Assembly (NCBI RefSeq): GCF_000006945.2
Contig: NC_003197.2
Span: 2,046,001 to 2,110,000, forward strand
Direction: 5' to 3'
DNA from: Salmonella enterica subsp. enterica serovar Typhimurium str. LT2
Lineage (GTDB): Bacteria > Pseudomonadota > Gammaproteobacteria > Enterobacterales > Enterobacteriaceae
DNA: 64,000 bases
The position numbers and the translations under genes were made by a program. Numbering within the stretch: position 1 is the stretch's first letter; each line of letters begins with the position of its first letter. The notes beneath the pieces were generated by a model. It made no database searches. It saw only the letters and a program-made list of their open reading frames with translations, and had not been told where the DNA came from. Of the stretch, positions 36,348 through 45,303 are shown piece after piece.

Positions 36348-37145
36348 ATGATTAAGTGGCCCTGGAAAGCACAAGAAATAACCCAGAACGAAGACTGGCC
36401 GTGGGATGATGCGCTGGCTATACCTCTTCTGGTAAACCTCACCGCGCAAGAACAGGCTCGGCTTATTGCGCTAGCCGAACGTTTTTTGCAGCAGAAAAGA
36501 CTGGTAGCGCTACAGGGATTTGAGCTCGACTCGTTAAAAAGTGCACGTATTGCGTTAATTTTTTGCTTACCGATCCTGGAGCTCGGTATTGAGTGGCTTG
36601 ATGGTTTTCATGAAGTGCTCATTTATCCCGCGCCCTTTGTGGTAGATGATGAATGGGAAGATGACATAGGTCTGGTGCACAGCCAGCGTGTCGTACAGTC
36701 GGGGCAAAGCTGGCAACAAGGGCCCATTATTCTGAACTGGCTGGATATCCAGGACTCGTTCGATGCTTCGGGTTTCAATCTCATTATTCATGAAGTCGCG
36801 CACAAACTGGATATGCGTAATGGCGATCGCGCCAGCGGCATCCCTTTCATCCCGTTGCGCGATGTGGCTGGCTGGGAACACGATCTCCACGCGGCAATGA
36901 ATAATATTCAGGATGAAATCGATCTTGTTGGCGAAAGCGCTGCCAGTATAGATGCCTATGCCGCCACCGACCCTGCTGAATGTTTTGCCGTGTTGTCAGA
37001 GTATTTTTTCAGCGCGCCAGAACTGTTTGCTCCACGTTTCCCGGCACTATGGCAGCGTTTTTGCCAGTTCTATCGCCAGGATCCTTCTCAGCGCTTACGG
37101 GTAAGCGCTGCCGAAGGCGACTACGGCGAGGAATCCGAACATTAA
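36348..37145 (+). CDS. mtfA: MtfA peptidase, Mlc titration factor
   Basis: This 265-residue zinc metallopeptidase has the HEVAH motif (H148, E149, H152). MtfA binds and inactivates the glucose repressor Mlc, derepressing ptsG. It has the full normal length. It is monocistronic between tRNA-Ser and tRNA-Asn. Confidence 0.96.
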
Positions 37146-37245
37146 TTCCTCACTTTGTGGGTTAATTAACCAATTGAATTGGCGCGTTAATTTTACTGTT
37201 GACACGTTATAGCCGGCCCAGTATTATGCGCCTCGTTGAAACAAT

Positions 37246-37321
37246 TCCTCTGTAGTTCAGTCGGTAGAACGGCGGACTGTTAATCCGTATGTCACTGGTT
37301 CGAGTCCAGTCAGAGGAGCCA
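37246..37321 (+). tRNA. asnT: tRNA-Asn (anticodon GUU), copy 1
   Basis: The 76-nt tRNA has encoded CCA, acceptor TCCTCTG/CAGAGGA and anticodon GTT in GACTGTTAATC. It reads AAC/AAU. Directly after mtfA, as asnT is in E. coli; tRNA-Asn genes are well-known integration targets. Confidence 0.97.
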
Positions 37322-37330
37322 AATTTAGGG

Positions 37331-37357
37331 AAGCAGACGTTCACTGACGTCTGCTTT
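37331..37357 (+). terminator. Terminator after tRNA-Asn copy 1
   Basis: AAGCAGACGTTCACTGACGTCTGCTTT forms a perfect 8- to 9-bp stem with T residues, 9 bp past the tRNA. Confidence 0.8.
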
Positions 37358-37488
37358 CTGCATTTATATCAACTGATTAACCCCTTCTTCAGGTTCACTC
37401 TCGTTTACTAAAAACCACTCGAAGCTATACCCTTTTGCTGGTAAAGCTGGTTCGATTTGCGTTTTACCAGCACGCGGAGGGAACAGTC

Positions 37489-37807
37489 ATGTCACTGACT
37501 GATACTAAAGTAAAAAATGCCAGACCAGCGGAAAAGGCCGTCAAGCTCGCTGACGGGTTTGGCCTCTATCGATTCAAAATACTGGCAGTCAGGCTATCGC
37601 TTTAATGGCAAACAGAAGGTGTTTTCTATTGGGGTTTACCCTGCGGTTTCTCTTGCTGATGCCAGACAACGCCGTGACGAGGTCAAAAGGCTGCTGGATC
37701 AGGGGATTGACCCGAACGCAAAAAACAGGCTGATGAAAAAATCCTTCAGGAAAAGCGCGATAAAACCCGCTCGTCCCGTGTCGTCGCCAAAAGCTGATGC
37801 ACCATAA
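37489..37807 (+). pseudogene. P4-type integrase remnant after tRNA-Asn copy 1
   Basis: The ATG at 37489 starts MSLTDTKVKNARPAEKAVKL, the N-terminus of P4-like tyrosine integrases. After GFGLY the frame breaks and the normal next segment (SKYWQSGYRFNGKQKVFSIG) continues in another frame; a short part between is missing. The remainder ends at 37807 well before the catalytic domain. The integrase lies immediately downstream of the tRNA, as expected for an element that used asnT. Confidence 0.85.
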
Positions 37808-38215
37808 TTCTGCCTATGATATTGACGGAAAACTTTTCGCCTGCACCAGAAATTTATCTGCCATTTCCGCTACCGGCGTCAGACTGCCTGTATCAACCAT
37901 TTTCACAAAATATTTCACGTCTAAAGTTCATTCTACTCCCTGCCCTTAATCTCTACGGCGTTATGTCTCAGAATTATTTGCCAAGTGCCTGCCAGTTTTT
38001 CACGTTTCATCAGACGCTGGTACATAGCCATTGCGGTAAGGTCACAGCATTTGACTTGTGCAATTACAGACAAAGTTGCGCCATGCCGGAGCAAAGTAGG
38101 AATTAGATCAAAACTTCAACGCTTTGTTGTTTTTGTCAGCAAACAAACGCGCAACCTTATTTCCCCCTTTGACAAGCCGATCGCACATCGTTACTATGCG
38201 CCCCGTTCACACGAT
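37808..38215. other. Decayed element DNA, no intact gene
   Basis: Short ORFs on both strands with no recognisable family. The region lies between the integrase stub and the second tRNA-Asn and is probably residual element DNA. Confidence 0.4.
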
Positions 38216-38291
38216 TCCTCTGTAGTTCAGTCGGTAGAACGGCGGACTGTTAATCCGTATGTCACTGGTTCGAGTCCAGTCAGAGGAGCCA
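38216..38291 (+). tRNA. tRNA-Asn (anticodon GUU), copy 2
   Basis: The sequence is identical to copy 1 over 76 nt. It begins a repeated cassette (see 38216-38475). Which of the E. coli names asnV/asnW/asnU applies cannot be decided from sequence. Confidence 0.97.
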
Positions 38292-38475
38292 GATTTTAGT
38301 TTCGGGACATCCTGGCGAGTCCGGAGACGTTTAAAAAACAAGAAATTATCTTTACCCGGTTGATCTGATAAGGTTTGCCGGGTTTTTTTGACATCCATAG
38401 TTTTTGGGGCTTAATCGGGCCTCACGGTTCGTTGAGTAAATGGAGCCCCCTCCTATGGCATTAACCGATACCGCT
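38216..38475 (+). repeat. tRNA-Asn / attachment-region repeat, copy A
   Basis: From the tRNA through GATTTTAGTTTCGGGACATC, a terminator (ACCCGG...CCGGGT-T7 at 38354-38390) and CATCCATAGTTTTTGGGG to an integrase start (ATGGCATTAACCGATACCGC). It is closely similar to copies at 47973-48233 (minus) and 49991-50231 (plus). It has the layout of an attL site of an asn-tRNA element. Confidence 0.85.
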
Positions 38476-38928
38476 GGCGGCACGCAGACCGATCCGGGTA
38501 CAGGAAAACCGTCAGAAAATCCACCCGCCGCTCCCAATAAGCCCACTCCACCGAAAGAAGAAACGCCGCCCGGCGCGCCGGAGAAATACGCGTTCACCGC
38601 CCCTGAAGGTCAGGAACTCGATACCAGCGCGCTGGCGCAGTTCGAACCAGTGGCGCGTGAACTGAACCTGACGCAGGAGCAGGCGCAGAAGCTGGTGGAC
38701 GTCTATCCGAAAGTGCTGGCGGGAGTGCAACAACAGCAAGCGGAGTCATGGCAGAAGCAAACAGAAGACTGGGCTGCGGCAGTTAAAGCCGATAAAGACA
38801 TTGGCGGTGACAAGCTGGCGTCTAATCTTGGCGCAGCTCAGCGGGCTATCGACACGTTCGGTACCAAAGAACTGAAAGAGTATCTCGATGGTACCTGCGC
38901 CAGATCTCTGGTCAATGCTGCACCGTGA
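38455..38928 (+). pseudogene. Integrase start fused to phage scaffold-like fragment
   Basis: The first 7 codons (MALTDTA) are the integrase start shared with the copy at 47992. From GGTQTDPGTG on, the sequence resembles phage head scaffold or head-maturation proteins (APEGQELDTSAL, RELNLTQEQAQKLVDVY). The end is truncated after LKEYLDGT. The ORF of 157 codons is open, but it joins unrelated pieces and is likely non-functional. Confidence 0.7.
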
Positions 38929-39402
38929 CGGAAGCGATTCCACCCGGCACCTGTTACCACATCAGCGCCTTTTACTTTACGGGCTGCGGCCTGCAAAGAC
39001 GTCCGGCTTTGCTGCCGCGTGACCGTCAATCTGCGCCAGAATCCGCGATCTTTCGCGCCCGGCACTCAACCGGTGCGTCACTTTCGTCGCGCAAAGCGAC
39101 AAAGTGACGCACAACCACTACACCGCGCCATGCCCCTGTTTTCGGGGTTCCGGCGTTCATTCCCGAATCTGACACGCCTTTTTGGGGCCGCTGTCAGCAA
39201 GAAAGAAGAGAAAAAGATCGATACCGAGGGGGGGGCTGATGCCCCGGAGAATTTCTGCTCACGCAGGCAGCCTGTACCGCGTACAGTCTGAAACTCCCTA
39301 TACCTCAACAAACTGCCACTCCGGCGTAAAGGTATCGTTCTGGCGCAGCCAAAGAGCATACGCCGGAGACTGTTCGTGTTCTCAAAATCACAGGAGAAGT
39401 GT
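38929..39402. other. Degraded prophage-like DNA
   Basis: No intact gene. Two minus-strand ORFs in different frames (38838-39065 and 39078-39479) look like halves of one small prophage-type protein, but I cannot name the family. A run of eight G at 39228-39235 is a likely frameshift spot. Confidence 0.4.
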
Positions 39403-39934
39403 ATGGGCAAGTTAGGTGGTGAAATGAAGGCACTGGCAAAGCACTGTGGCGGTAGCCATAAAACGGTGAACGATTGCATTCATATCGTGCAGCGTTTCGA
39501 TCACCACTTACGGGCTTTGAACGTCCATATCCAGCGGGTTGCGCAGATTAAGGTGCGCCACATTGAAAGCTATATTCATGAAAGGTTGGCGCAGGGGATC
39601 GGCAAACGCACGCTGCAAAATGAAATGGCCTCGCTGCGCGCTGTTCTGCAACAGGCCGGGCGTAAACAGGTGGCAGAGCATGAGTGGCTGACTAATAAAT
39701 CGCTGGGTCTGGCTGGTGCATCGCGCAGCGGGACGCGACAGGCGATCACGCCGGAACATTATCATCATGTGCTGGAGACGGCCCGCATGAAAGCTCCGGG
39801 ACTGGCGGCGGCGCTGGAACTGGCGAGGCTGATGGGCTTACGTTCACAGGAAGCGGTGCAGAGCGTGCAATGGATCTGGGGCATGGGGACGGGCGTGGGC
39901 GGTATGTGGCGCAGGTGTATGGGCAAATTTGACA
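39403..39934 (+). pseudogene. Internally deleted tyrosine-recombinase (integrase) gene
   Basis: The ATG at 39403, preceded by AGGAG, opens MGKLGGEMKALAKHCGGSHK, the SAM-like N-terminal DNA-binding part of an integrase-domain protein. The frame continues to LGLRSQEAVQSVQ and then jumps at about 39873. The next bases encode, in another frame, a typical integrase C-terminus (DLGHGDGRGRYVAQVYGQ). The catalytic core with the nucleophilic Tyr environment has been deleted. Confidence 0.75.
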
Positions 39935-39976
39935 GCTGGCTAAGAGCGAGCAGCGGATGGAGCAGGTTACCACCGT

Positions 39977-40234
39977 TCACAGTTAGTGAAAGACTGGGCG
40001 GAGGTGGTAAATATCAGGCTGCATTACCTTCCCCCTTACAGTCCAAACCTGAATCCGATAGAACGAATGTGGAAATTAATGAACGAACATGCCCGGAATA
40101 ATCGCTACTTCAGCAGTACGCGAGAGTTCAGGGACGCAATATCTGTCTTTTTTAACCAGACGCTGCCGGATATAGCGGACTCACTGACATCCCGAATTAA
40201 AGATCACTTTCAGGTGCTCACTCCCGCATCTTGA
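39977..40234 (+). pseudogene. IS630-family transposase C-terminal fragment
   Basis: The last 82 or so codons of a DDE transposase remain: LPPYSPNLNPIERMWK is the conserved end of the IS630/Tc1-type catalytic domain with its Glu. The 5' part is absent; it abuts the integrase tail at about 39975. No IS ends are recognisable. Confidence 0.85.
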
Positions 40235-40443
40235 GGTTTATTGGGTATATAATCGTTAATAATCATCAGCGCGTTATTATCAAATTAAAAACAACGCGCT
40301 CGTAATACTTAAATTATTCTTACTGGTAACTGAAGAAAACTCTCTCCTGCCAGAATATGCTCCTCGCATCCTTTACATTAACTCTTTGTTTCTATAGCAT
40401 GAAATAAGTTTCAGGGAGTTATTATTCATACAAGGAGAACATC

Positions 40444-42612
40444 TTGAAGAAAATATTCATAACAATTATAGTTTCATTATATTGCGCGAATATATGTGCA
40501 AAACAATCCCCCAGTACAGAATCCAAACCCGTTAATTTCATCGCCCAAATTGAAAATATCGATTTTAATAAAACCGCCATTAGCAGTGACCTGAAACTTT
40601 TACTCGCCGACCGTTATTATTTTAAAGATAAAACACCCTGTAATACTAATACCCTTTCTGCGCGCGCAGAATCAATGGGACTGACGACAGAAGAATATAT
40701 TAATAAAATACGCAGTTTAAGACCGGCTATTCTCGATGACCGTTATTTTTACCTGACGGTCGATCAGTGCGATGCTGGCGGCACGCCCATGCTGACTGGA
40801 ATCGAGCTATGTACCGAAGCGCTGTGCGGTGCCGAATACATGAAAAGATCGTCTGACTTGTGGCTGGATGATGAACTGCAACCGACGGTTAAACGTCAGG
40901 CAACAACAGTAGTCCATATGCCCCTCCCCTATGACAAAGAGAAAAAATTATGGAAAGTCACCGGCTGGTATCTGGAATCCTCAGAAGAAACAGGGGAGGT
41001 GATGCAGAGTAAACAGATAGCCTTTGAAGGCTATACCAACGAAGAAAACTTCGCTAACCGACAACGTGTTTCTGTATTTAAATCTTTCTATGAAAGCGGC
41101 AATCTCAAAAGTATTTATCATTATAATGCGCAAAATAAGCGTGACGGAAAAGCTGAAACTTACTTTGATGAAAAAGACAAAATAGCGGAAACGCTGACGT
41201 TTAAAGATGGTCAACCCGAAGGGGAATACATCGTATACCATGAAAACGGAGCCGTTGAAAGTAAACGTTACTTTGCCCAAGGTAAAATTAAAGATGGCGA
41301 ATGCCCACATTTTTATGATAACGGCGTTTTAAAACAAAAACACAGCTATTTAAATCAGAAACTGGAAGGCCCGGCATTTGAATATTTCCCTGATGGGAAA
41401 ATAAAGGGGAAATATTCATACAGTAAAGGCACCATTGTCGGCACCAGTACGGAATATTATTCTACCGGTAAAATTCGTGGTGTTTACCACAGAAATAACC
41501 AAGGTGAAAACGACGGAACGTTCGAACAATACAGTGAAGAGGGCAAACTCCTTTCTAAAGCGACCTATAAAAATGGCAAACAGCTTTCTGCTCAGAGCTG
41601 GTATGAAAATGGGCATCCCAAAGAAGAATCCTCTTTTGATAGTGAAGGCCGTAAACATGGTGCGGTCAAAGAATGGTTCAGCAACGGAAAGCCTGCCTCA
41701 TCCAAAATGTATAAACATGATGTGTTAGACGGGGATTTCGAAAAGTGGTACGAAAATGGTCACCGCGAATCAGTCTATCCCTATAAAAACGGTATGCTAA
41801 ATGGGGACGCTAAGCACTGGAATGAACAGGGCAAACTCACCTATACCACCGAATATAAAGACGATAAAAAGCAGGGAGCCGATCGCCGCTGGAGCGAACG
41901 TACCGGTAAACTTGTTGAAGAGGTTATGTTTGCTAATGATGAAAGAAACGGCCTGAAAAGAGAGTTTAACGATCGTACGGGTAAGGTCTTAAGTGCGCTG
42001 CCCTATGTCGATGGCGACAAGGAAGGTACAGAAGAAGCCTATGATGAAGACGGCATAAAATACATCCGTTGTTACCACAACGATGAAGAGCTTTCAGAGC
42101 TATATGCGCCGACTGACGTCACCAATAAGGCAAAGCAGGGTGACAGCACTGCGCAATATCATTTAGGTAAGTATGAGTTTGAATGCACAAACTACGATGC
42201 GGCGATGAAATGGTTAACTCAGTCCGCAGAGCAAAATCATCCCGGCGCGCTTCTCTTTTTGGCCTATGCGTACAACGACGGTGATGGCGTAGCGCAAGAC
42301 AGTAAAAAATATCTCTCCTATTTATTCAAAGCGGCAGAGCTTGGCGAAAGTGATGCGCAGTTAGAAGTGGGATATTTAAATCTTATCGGCGAAGGAATGC
42401 CGAAAAACCTGCCGGAAGCCTATAAGTGGATTAAAAAATCCGCTGACCAGGGAAATGCTCAGGCGCACTATAACCTTGGACTCATGTACAGGAATGGTGA
42501 TGGCGTTGAGAAAGACCTCAACAAAGCCAAACTTCATCTTACAGCGGCGGTAAAAGGCGGCGTCAAACCTGCACTGGCAGCCTTAAAGGAATTAACGCCT
42601 CAAACTAAGTAA
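40444..42612 (+). CDS. Secreted MORN/YwqK-repeat and Sel1-repeat protein
   Basis: 722 residues from a TTG start (AAGGAG 6-7 nt before). A signal peptide (MKKIFITIIVSLYCANICAK) sends it out of the cytoplasm. Residues about 208-550 are a dozen tandem MORN-variant/YwqK-type units of about 20-23 residues (pattern YYENGxxxxxxxYKNGxxxG). Residues about 566-715 are Sel1-type helical repeats (AQYHLGKYEFE, AHYNLGLMYRNGDGV). Four Cys lie in the N-terminal domain (PCNT, DQCDAG, ELCTEALCG). The gene is more A+T-rich than its flanks. It is 56 bp from a second secreted protein, likely its operon partner. Function unknown; repeats of this kind mediate protein or peptidoglycan/lipid contacts. Confidence 0.82.
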   Translation: MKKIFITIIVSLYCANICAKQSPSTESKPVNFIAQIENIDFNKTAISSDLKLLLADRYYFKDKTPCNTNTLSARAESMGLTTEEYINKIRSLRPAILDDRYFYLTVDQCDAGGTPMLTGIELCTEALCGAEYMKRSSDLWLDDELQPTVKRQATTVVHMPLPYDKEKKLWKVTGWYLESSEETGEVMQSKQIAFEGYTNEENFANRQRVSVFKSFYESGNLKSIYHYNAQNKRDGKAETYFDEKDKIAETLTFKDGQPEGEYIVYHENGAVESKRYFAQGKIKDGECPHFYDNGVLKQKHSYLNQKLEGPAFEYFPDGKIKGKYSYSKGTIVGTSTEYYSTGKIRGVYHRNNQGENDGTFEQYSEEGKLLSKATYKNGKQLSAQSWYENGHPKEESSFDSEGRKHGAVKEWFSNGKPASSKMYKHDVLDGDFEKWYENGHRESVYPYKNGMLNGDAKHWNEQGKLTYTTEYKDDKKQGADRRWSERTGKLVEEVMFANDERNGLKREFNDRTGKVLSALPYVDGDKEGTEEAYDEDGIKYIRCYHNDEELSELYAPTDVTNKAKQGDSTAQYHLGKYEFECTNYDAAMKWLTQSAEQNHPGALLFLAYAYNDGDGVAQDSKKYLSYLFKAAELGESDAQLEVGYLNLIGEGMPKNLPEAYKWIKKSADQGNAQAHYNLGLMYRNGDGVEKDLNKAKLHLTAAVKGGVKPALAALKELTPQTK

Positions 42613-42668
42613 ATATGACTTTGCTGTAAAGAGGCTATTCAAACGGAACTGAAAGGATACACGTTGCT

Positions 42669-44399
42669 ATGAAATTTAAATTCGCCACATTACTCACAGC
42701 CGCCACGGTTTTTTACTCTTATCAGAGCGTTGCACAAAGTCAGCAATCGCCTGATGTCTGGTCAGTTGTCGAACAGAAACTGCAAAATGCCGTCCCTTTA
42801 AATGAAAACACCACTTTTAAATCGCAGGCAGCCTGGTTTGAATTACACAGGGAACTGTTTATGTACGGCCCGATGAGCCGTGCGGATGCATTACTGAAAA
42901 AGCTGGACACACAATCGAATGATGCGAAGTTTTCGCTAAACCATGAGGCCTCGTGGATCGCTGAAAATAATAGCCCGGATGCCGCGATGGTTTTCCTGTC
43001 CAAAATTGGTCTCGATAAACCGTCGAGCATTACCGCCTACGAGAGCTACGTTGATGGCTGGGTTAATCGCAAACAGCCTGAAAAAGCCTTAGCCCTTCTT
43101 AGCAAAAATGCCGACGCGAGGAATTTTTATTTAGCCACGGTTTTAGAATCCTGTCACTCAGAGCCTGATAAAACCGCCGCTATTTATAATGAAAATTACG
43201 CTGATAAAATTGTTGTTCCTTATACTCAGCTAAAAATGCTGCTTATTATTGCGAAGCAGTACCATGCCAAGGGCGACACCGCAAAGGCGTTGGTTTACGC
43301 AGATAGCGCGCTGAAAATGTTTGATACGGCTATTGCTCAACAACCGAGTGCTGAAGCCTACCGTTATCAAGAGTATCTCGACCTGATGGAGATCTATTAC
43401 GCCACGGGTAATAAAGAGAAGGCGATGGCGTTGTCTGCGAGATTGCGCAAAGCAACCGGCAATAAAGGAAGCTATTTCCAGTATTCATTACCGGGATTGC
43501 TCTCTTTTTATAAGAAAAACGAGCTGACACAGAATTATCAGGAGACGCTTTCAACCTGTGTGACGCAGGTCGATAAAATATTCAATTTTGCCCCTTCGCC
43601 GCGCATTGAAATGGAGCTGATTGATTTATTAAGCAAGCTTGATGATGTTGCGCTGATGAATAAGCGTATCGATTTGCTGATGAGCGCGCCGGAATATACC
43701 TGCTACGACGACAGGTATTGCTACGAGTACAAAATCAAAGCGCTGAAGAATCTCTTTCAGCATAAGCAGAATGCTGTGGCGGAAAAGCATATCGCAACCC
43801 TCTCCGCCGAGGCGCAAACCCTGACGTTCGCCGAATGGGAAGATGCAACAAATGAAATAGGTGAAGTACTCAAAGAAATTGGCCATCCTGAGGCAGCGCA
43901 AAAATTAGCCGTCAGCGCCGAGGCGATTTACCTCAGCCAAGCAAAAGCCTGGCCTGATGAAGATATGTCGCGTTCCTTTCAAAGACTTGCAGAGCTTTAC
44001 GGCTATGGCAACGACACGGTGAATGCCAAACGGGTGTTACACCAGCACGTTCCCTCTCTCGAAGAGGAGGCGATGATCGACCACTACATGAATGCAAAAC
44101 AGTGGAGTCAGGCAAGGGAATTGATGATTAACGCAGATAGGGTCGATAATAAAAACCTGATGCTGTTACGCCAGATTTGTTCTGAAAACACGCCCGAGTG
44201 TCAGGAACATATTACCTTTACGCTGAAAAAATTAACCACGCAGGCGTCGATTACCCGCCAGGACGACACCGGTAATCAGCAGCTTTATCAGATTGGGAAT
44301 ATTTTTCACAGATTGGGTATCATACCGGGAGCGGAACAGCAGGCGCTGATTCAGGCGTTGTATAACAAGGCCGCAGAGCCTAAAAAAGCCACGCCTTAA
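42669..44399 (+). CDS. Secreted helical-repeat (TPR-like) protein, partner of the MORN/Sel1 gene
   Basis: 576 residues, unrecognised. A signal peptide (MKFKFATLLTAATVFYSYQS, then VAQSQQ) suggests a periplasmic or surface protein. The rest is almost all amphipathic helix pairs with TPR spacing (for example LLIIAKQYHAKGDTAKALVY and YLDLMEIYYATGNKEKAMAL). Cys pairs TCYDDRYCYEYK and CSENTPECQE could form disulfides. It starts at the ATG at 42669 after AAGGA with a rather long gap. With the gene before it, it forms an isolated two-gene cassette between decayed elements. Confidence 0.75.
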   Translation: MKFKFATLLTAATVFYSYQSVAQSQQSPDVWSVVEQKLQNAVPLNENTTFKSQAAWFELHRELFMYGPMSRADALLKKLDTQSNDAKFSLNHEASWIAENNSPDAAMVFLSKIGLDKPSSITAYESYVDGWVNRKQPEKALALLSKNADARNFYLATVLESCHSEPDKTAAIYNENYADKIVVPYTQLKMLLIIAKQYHAKGDTAKALVYADSALKMFDTAIAQQPSAEAYRYQEYLDLMEIYYATGNKEKAMALSARLRKATGNKGSYFQYSLPGLLSFYKKNELTQNYQETLSTCVTQVDKIFNFAPSPRIEMELIDLLSKLDDVALMNKRIDLLMSAPEYTCYDDRYCYEYKIKALKNLFQHKQNAVAEKHIATLSAEAQTLTFAEWEDATNEIGEVLKEIGHPEAAQKLAVSAEAIYLSQAKAWPDEDMSRSFQRLAELYGYGNDTVNAKRVLHQHVPSLEEEAMIDHYMNAKQWSQARELMINADRVDNKNLMLLRQICSENTPECQEHITFTLKKLTTQASITRQDDTGNQQLYQIGNIFHRLGIIPGAEQQALIQALYNKAAEPKKATP

Positions 44400-44456
44400 T
44401 CGATTTACCCGCCCGGCCACCTTTCTCACATGCGGGAAGGCGGCGGGCGGGAAAAA
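44400..44456. repeat. GC-rich inverted repeat after the TPR-like gene
   Basis: CCCGCCCGGCCACCTTT and GAAGGCGGCGGGCGGG pair imperfectly around CACATGCG. It could terminate the two-gene cassette or belong to the yajQ fragment that follows on the other strand; no T-run is present. Confidence 0.5.
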
Positions 44457-44561
44457 TCAATCGCGGAAGTTTTTGAACTGGAACGGCTGGCCCAGATTGC
44501 CGCCGCGCATCAGCACCATCGCTGCCTGCAGATCGTCGCGGGATTTACCGGTCACACGCAC
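44457..44561 (-). pseudogene. Orphan C-terminus of a YajQ-family protein
   Basis: On the minus strand 34 codons ending VRGGN-like ... QPFQFKNFRD and stop match the conserved end of YajQ (nucleotide/c-di-GMP-binding family), including RVTGKSRDDLQAAM. Only the tail is present; upstream sequence is unrelated. The normal yajQ locus is elsewhere in enterics, so this is a transferred or duplicated fragment. Confidence 0.75.
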
Positions 44562-44608
44562 TAACGTAAATTCGAATCCAAACCCACAGAGATTACCGCA
44601 AGATATTA

Positions 44609-44962
44609 ATGTTGACCCAACACCGCCTGCCGGAAGACCCGCGCTGGAACGCCCTGCACGAGGAGTTCAGCTTTGACGACGACGACAACCTGCTGGGCAT
44701 GAACATGCCGCCCGAAGGTGGCGAGCATCAGGCGAAAGTCAAAGGCGACCGCCTGCTGCTACAGGGCAGACCACCACTATGAGTACGACGAGTTCGGCAA
44801 TCCCATCGCTGACCGCTGGGGCAAGGCGCAGTGCCGGAAGCACCGATTTGAATGGAACGGCGAGCACCGGCTGGTGCGCTTTACCGACGTGCGCCACTAT
44901 GATGATGAAGGCTTTCCGCGCCACTCGTGGCGCTATGAGTTCGATAATGGCGTGACCACCCT
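44609..44962 (+). pseudogene. Rhs-family fragment with a frameshift
   Basis: The ATG at 44609 opens MLTQHRLPEDPRWNALHEEF... up to LLLQG; after a frame change near 44765 the next part of the Rhs core (HHYEYDEFGNPIADRWGKAQ and HRFEWNGEHRLVRFTD) follows. Rhs proteins are large YD-repeat toxin carriers; only about 115 codons remain. It is not expected to be functional. Confidence 0.8.
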
Positions 44963-44968
44963 ATATCC

Positions 44969-45060
44969 CTGTCCGACGCGAAAATCCTCAGTATCAAGCC
45001 TTCTGATAATCCCTTTAAGCTGATCGATTCTCACGGTCGGTATCTGCTTGTTAATCCGGG
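44969..45060 (+). pseudogene. P4-type integrase N-terminal fragment
   Basis: LSDAKILSIKPSDNPFKLID and SHGRYLLVNPG match the first 30 residues of P4-like integrases, joined directly to the Rhs fragment without a start codon. After VNPG the similarity ends. Confidence 0.75.
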
Positions 45061-45303
45061 CTTGTGGGTCCAGGCGCTCAAGGAGCGTGAAGTGCGGCGC
45101 AATGTTTTCGCCTTCCGGCGCGTTTCCTGACGTAGACGCGATTATCGGCGACAGGTCTCCGGCGATGGTGATGAAGCCGCGGCACAATAAGGCCTTAACG
45201 GGATACAGAACCGCCTCCCGCTAAGGCTTCATTCAGCCACTTTCCATATCACATAAATACGCCTCTTCCGCTCCTGTCCAGCAGCAGGCGACAGCTCATT
45301 TCG
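45061..45303. other. Remnant DNA before amn, no gene recognised
   Basis: A short plus-strand ORF (from ATG at about 45101, starting MFSPSGAFPDVDAIIGDRSP) ends within 120 bp. I cannot assign it. It is probably a piece of a mobile element. Confidence 0.35.

Noticed and set aside
37816..38106. 96-codon ORF between the integrase stub and tRNA-Asn copy 2
   Set aside because: No family resemblance, no good start; the region is residual element DNA.
39376..40101. Reading the 241-codon ORF as an intact integrase
   Set aside because: The catalytic core is missing, the C-terminus is in another frame and the last third is an out-of-frame IS630 tail.
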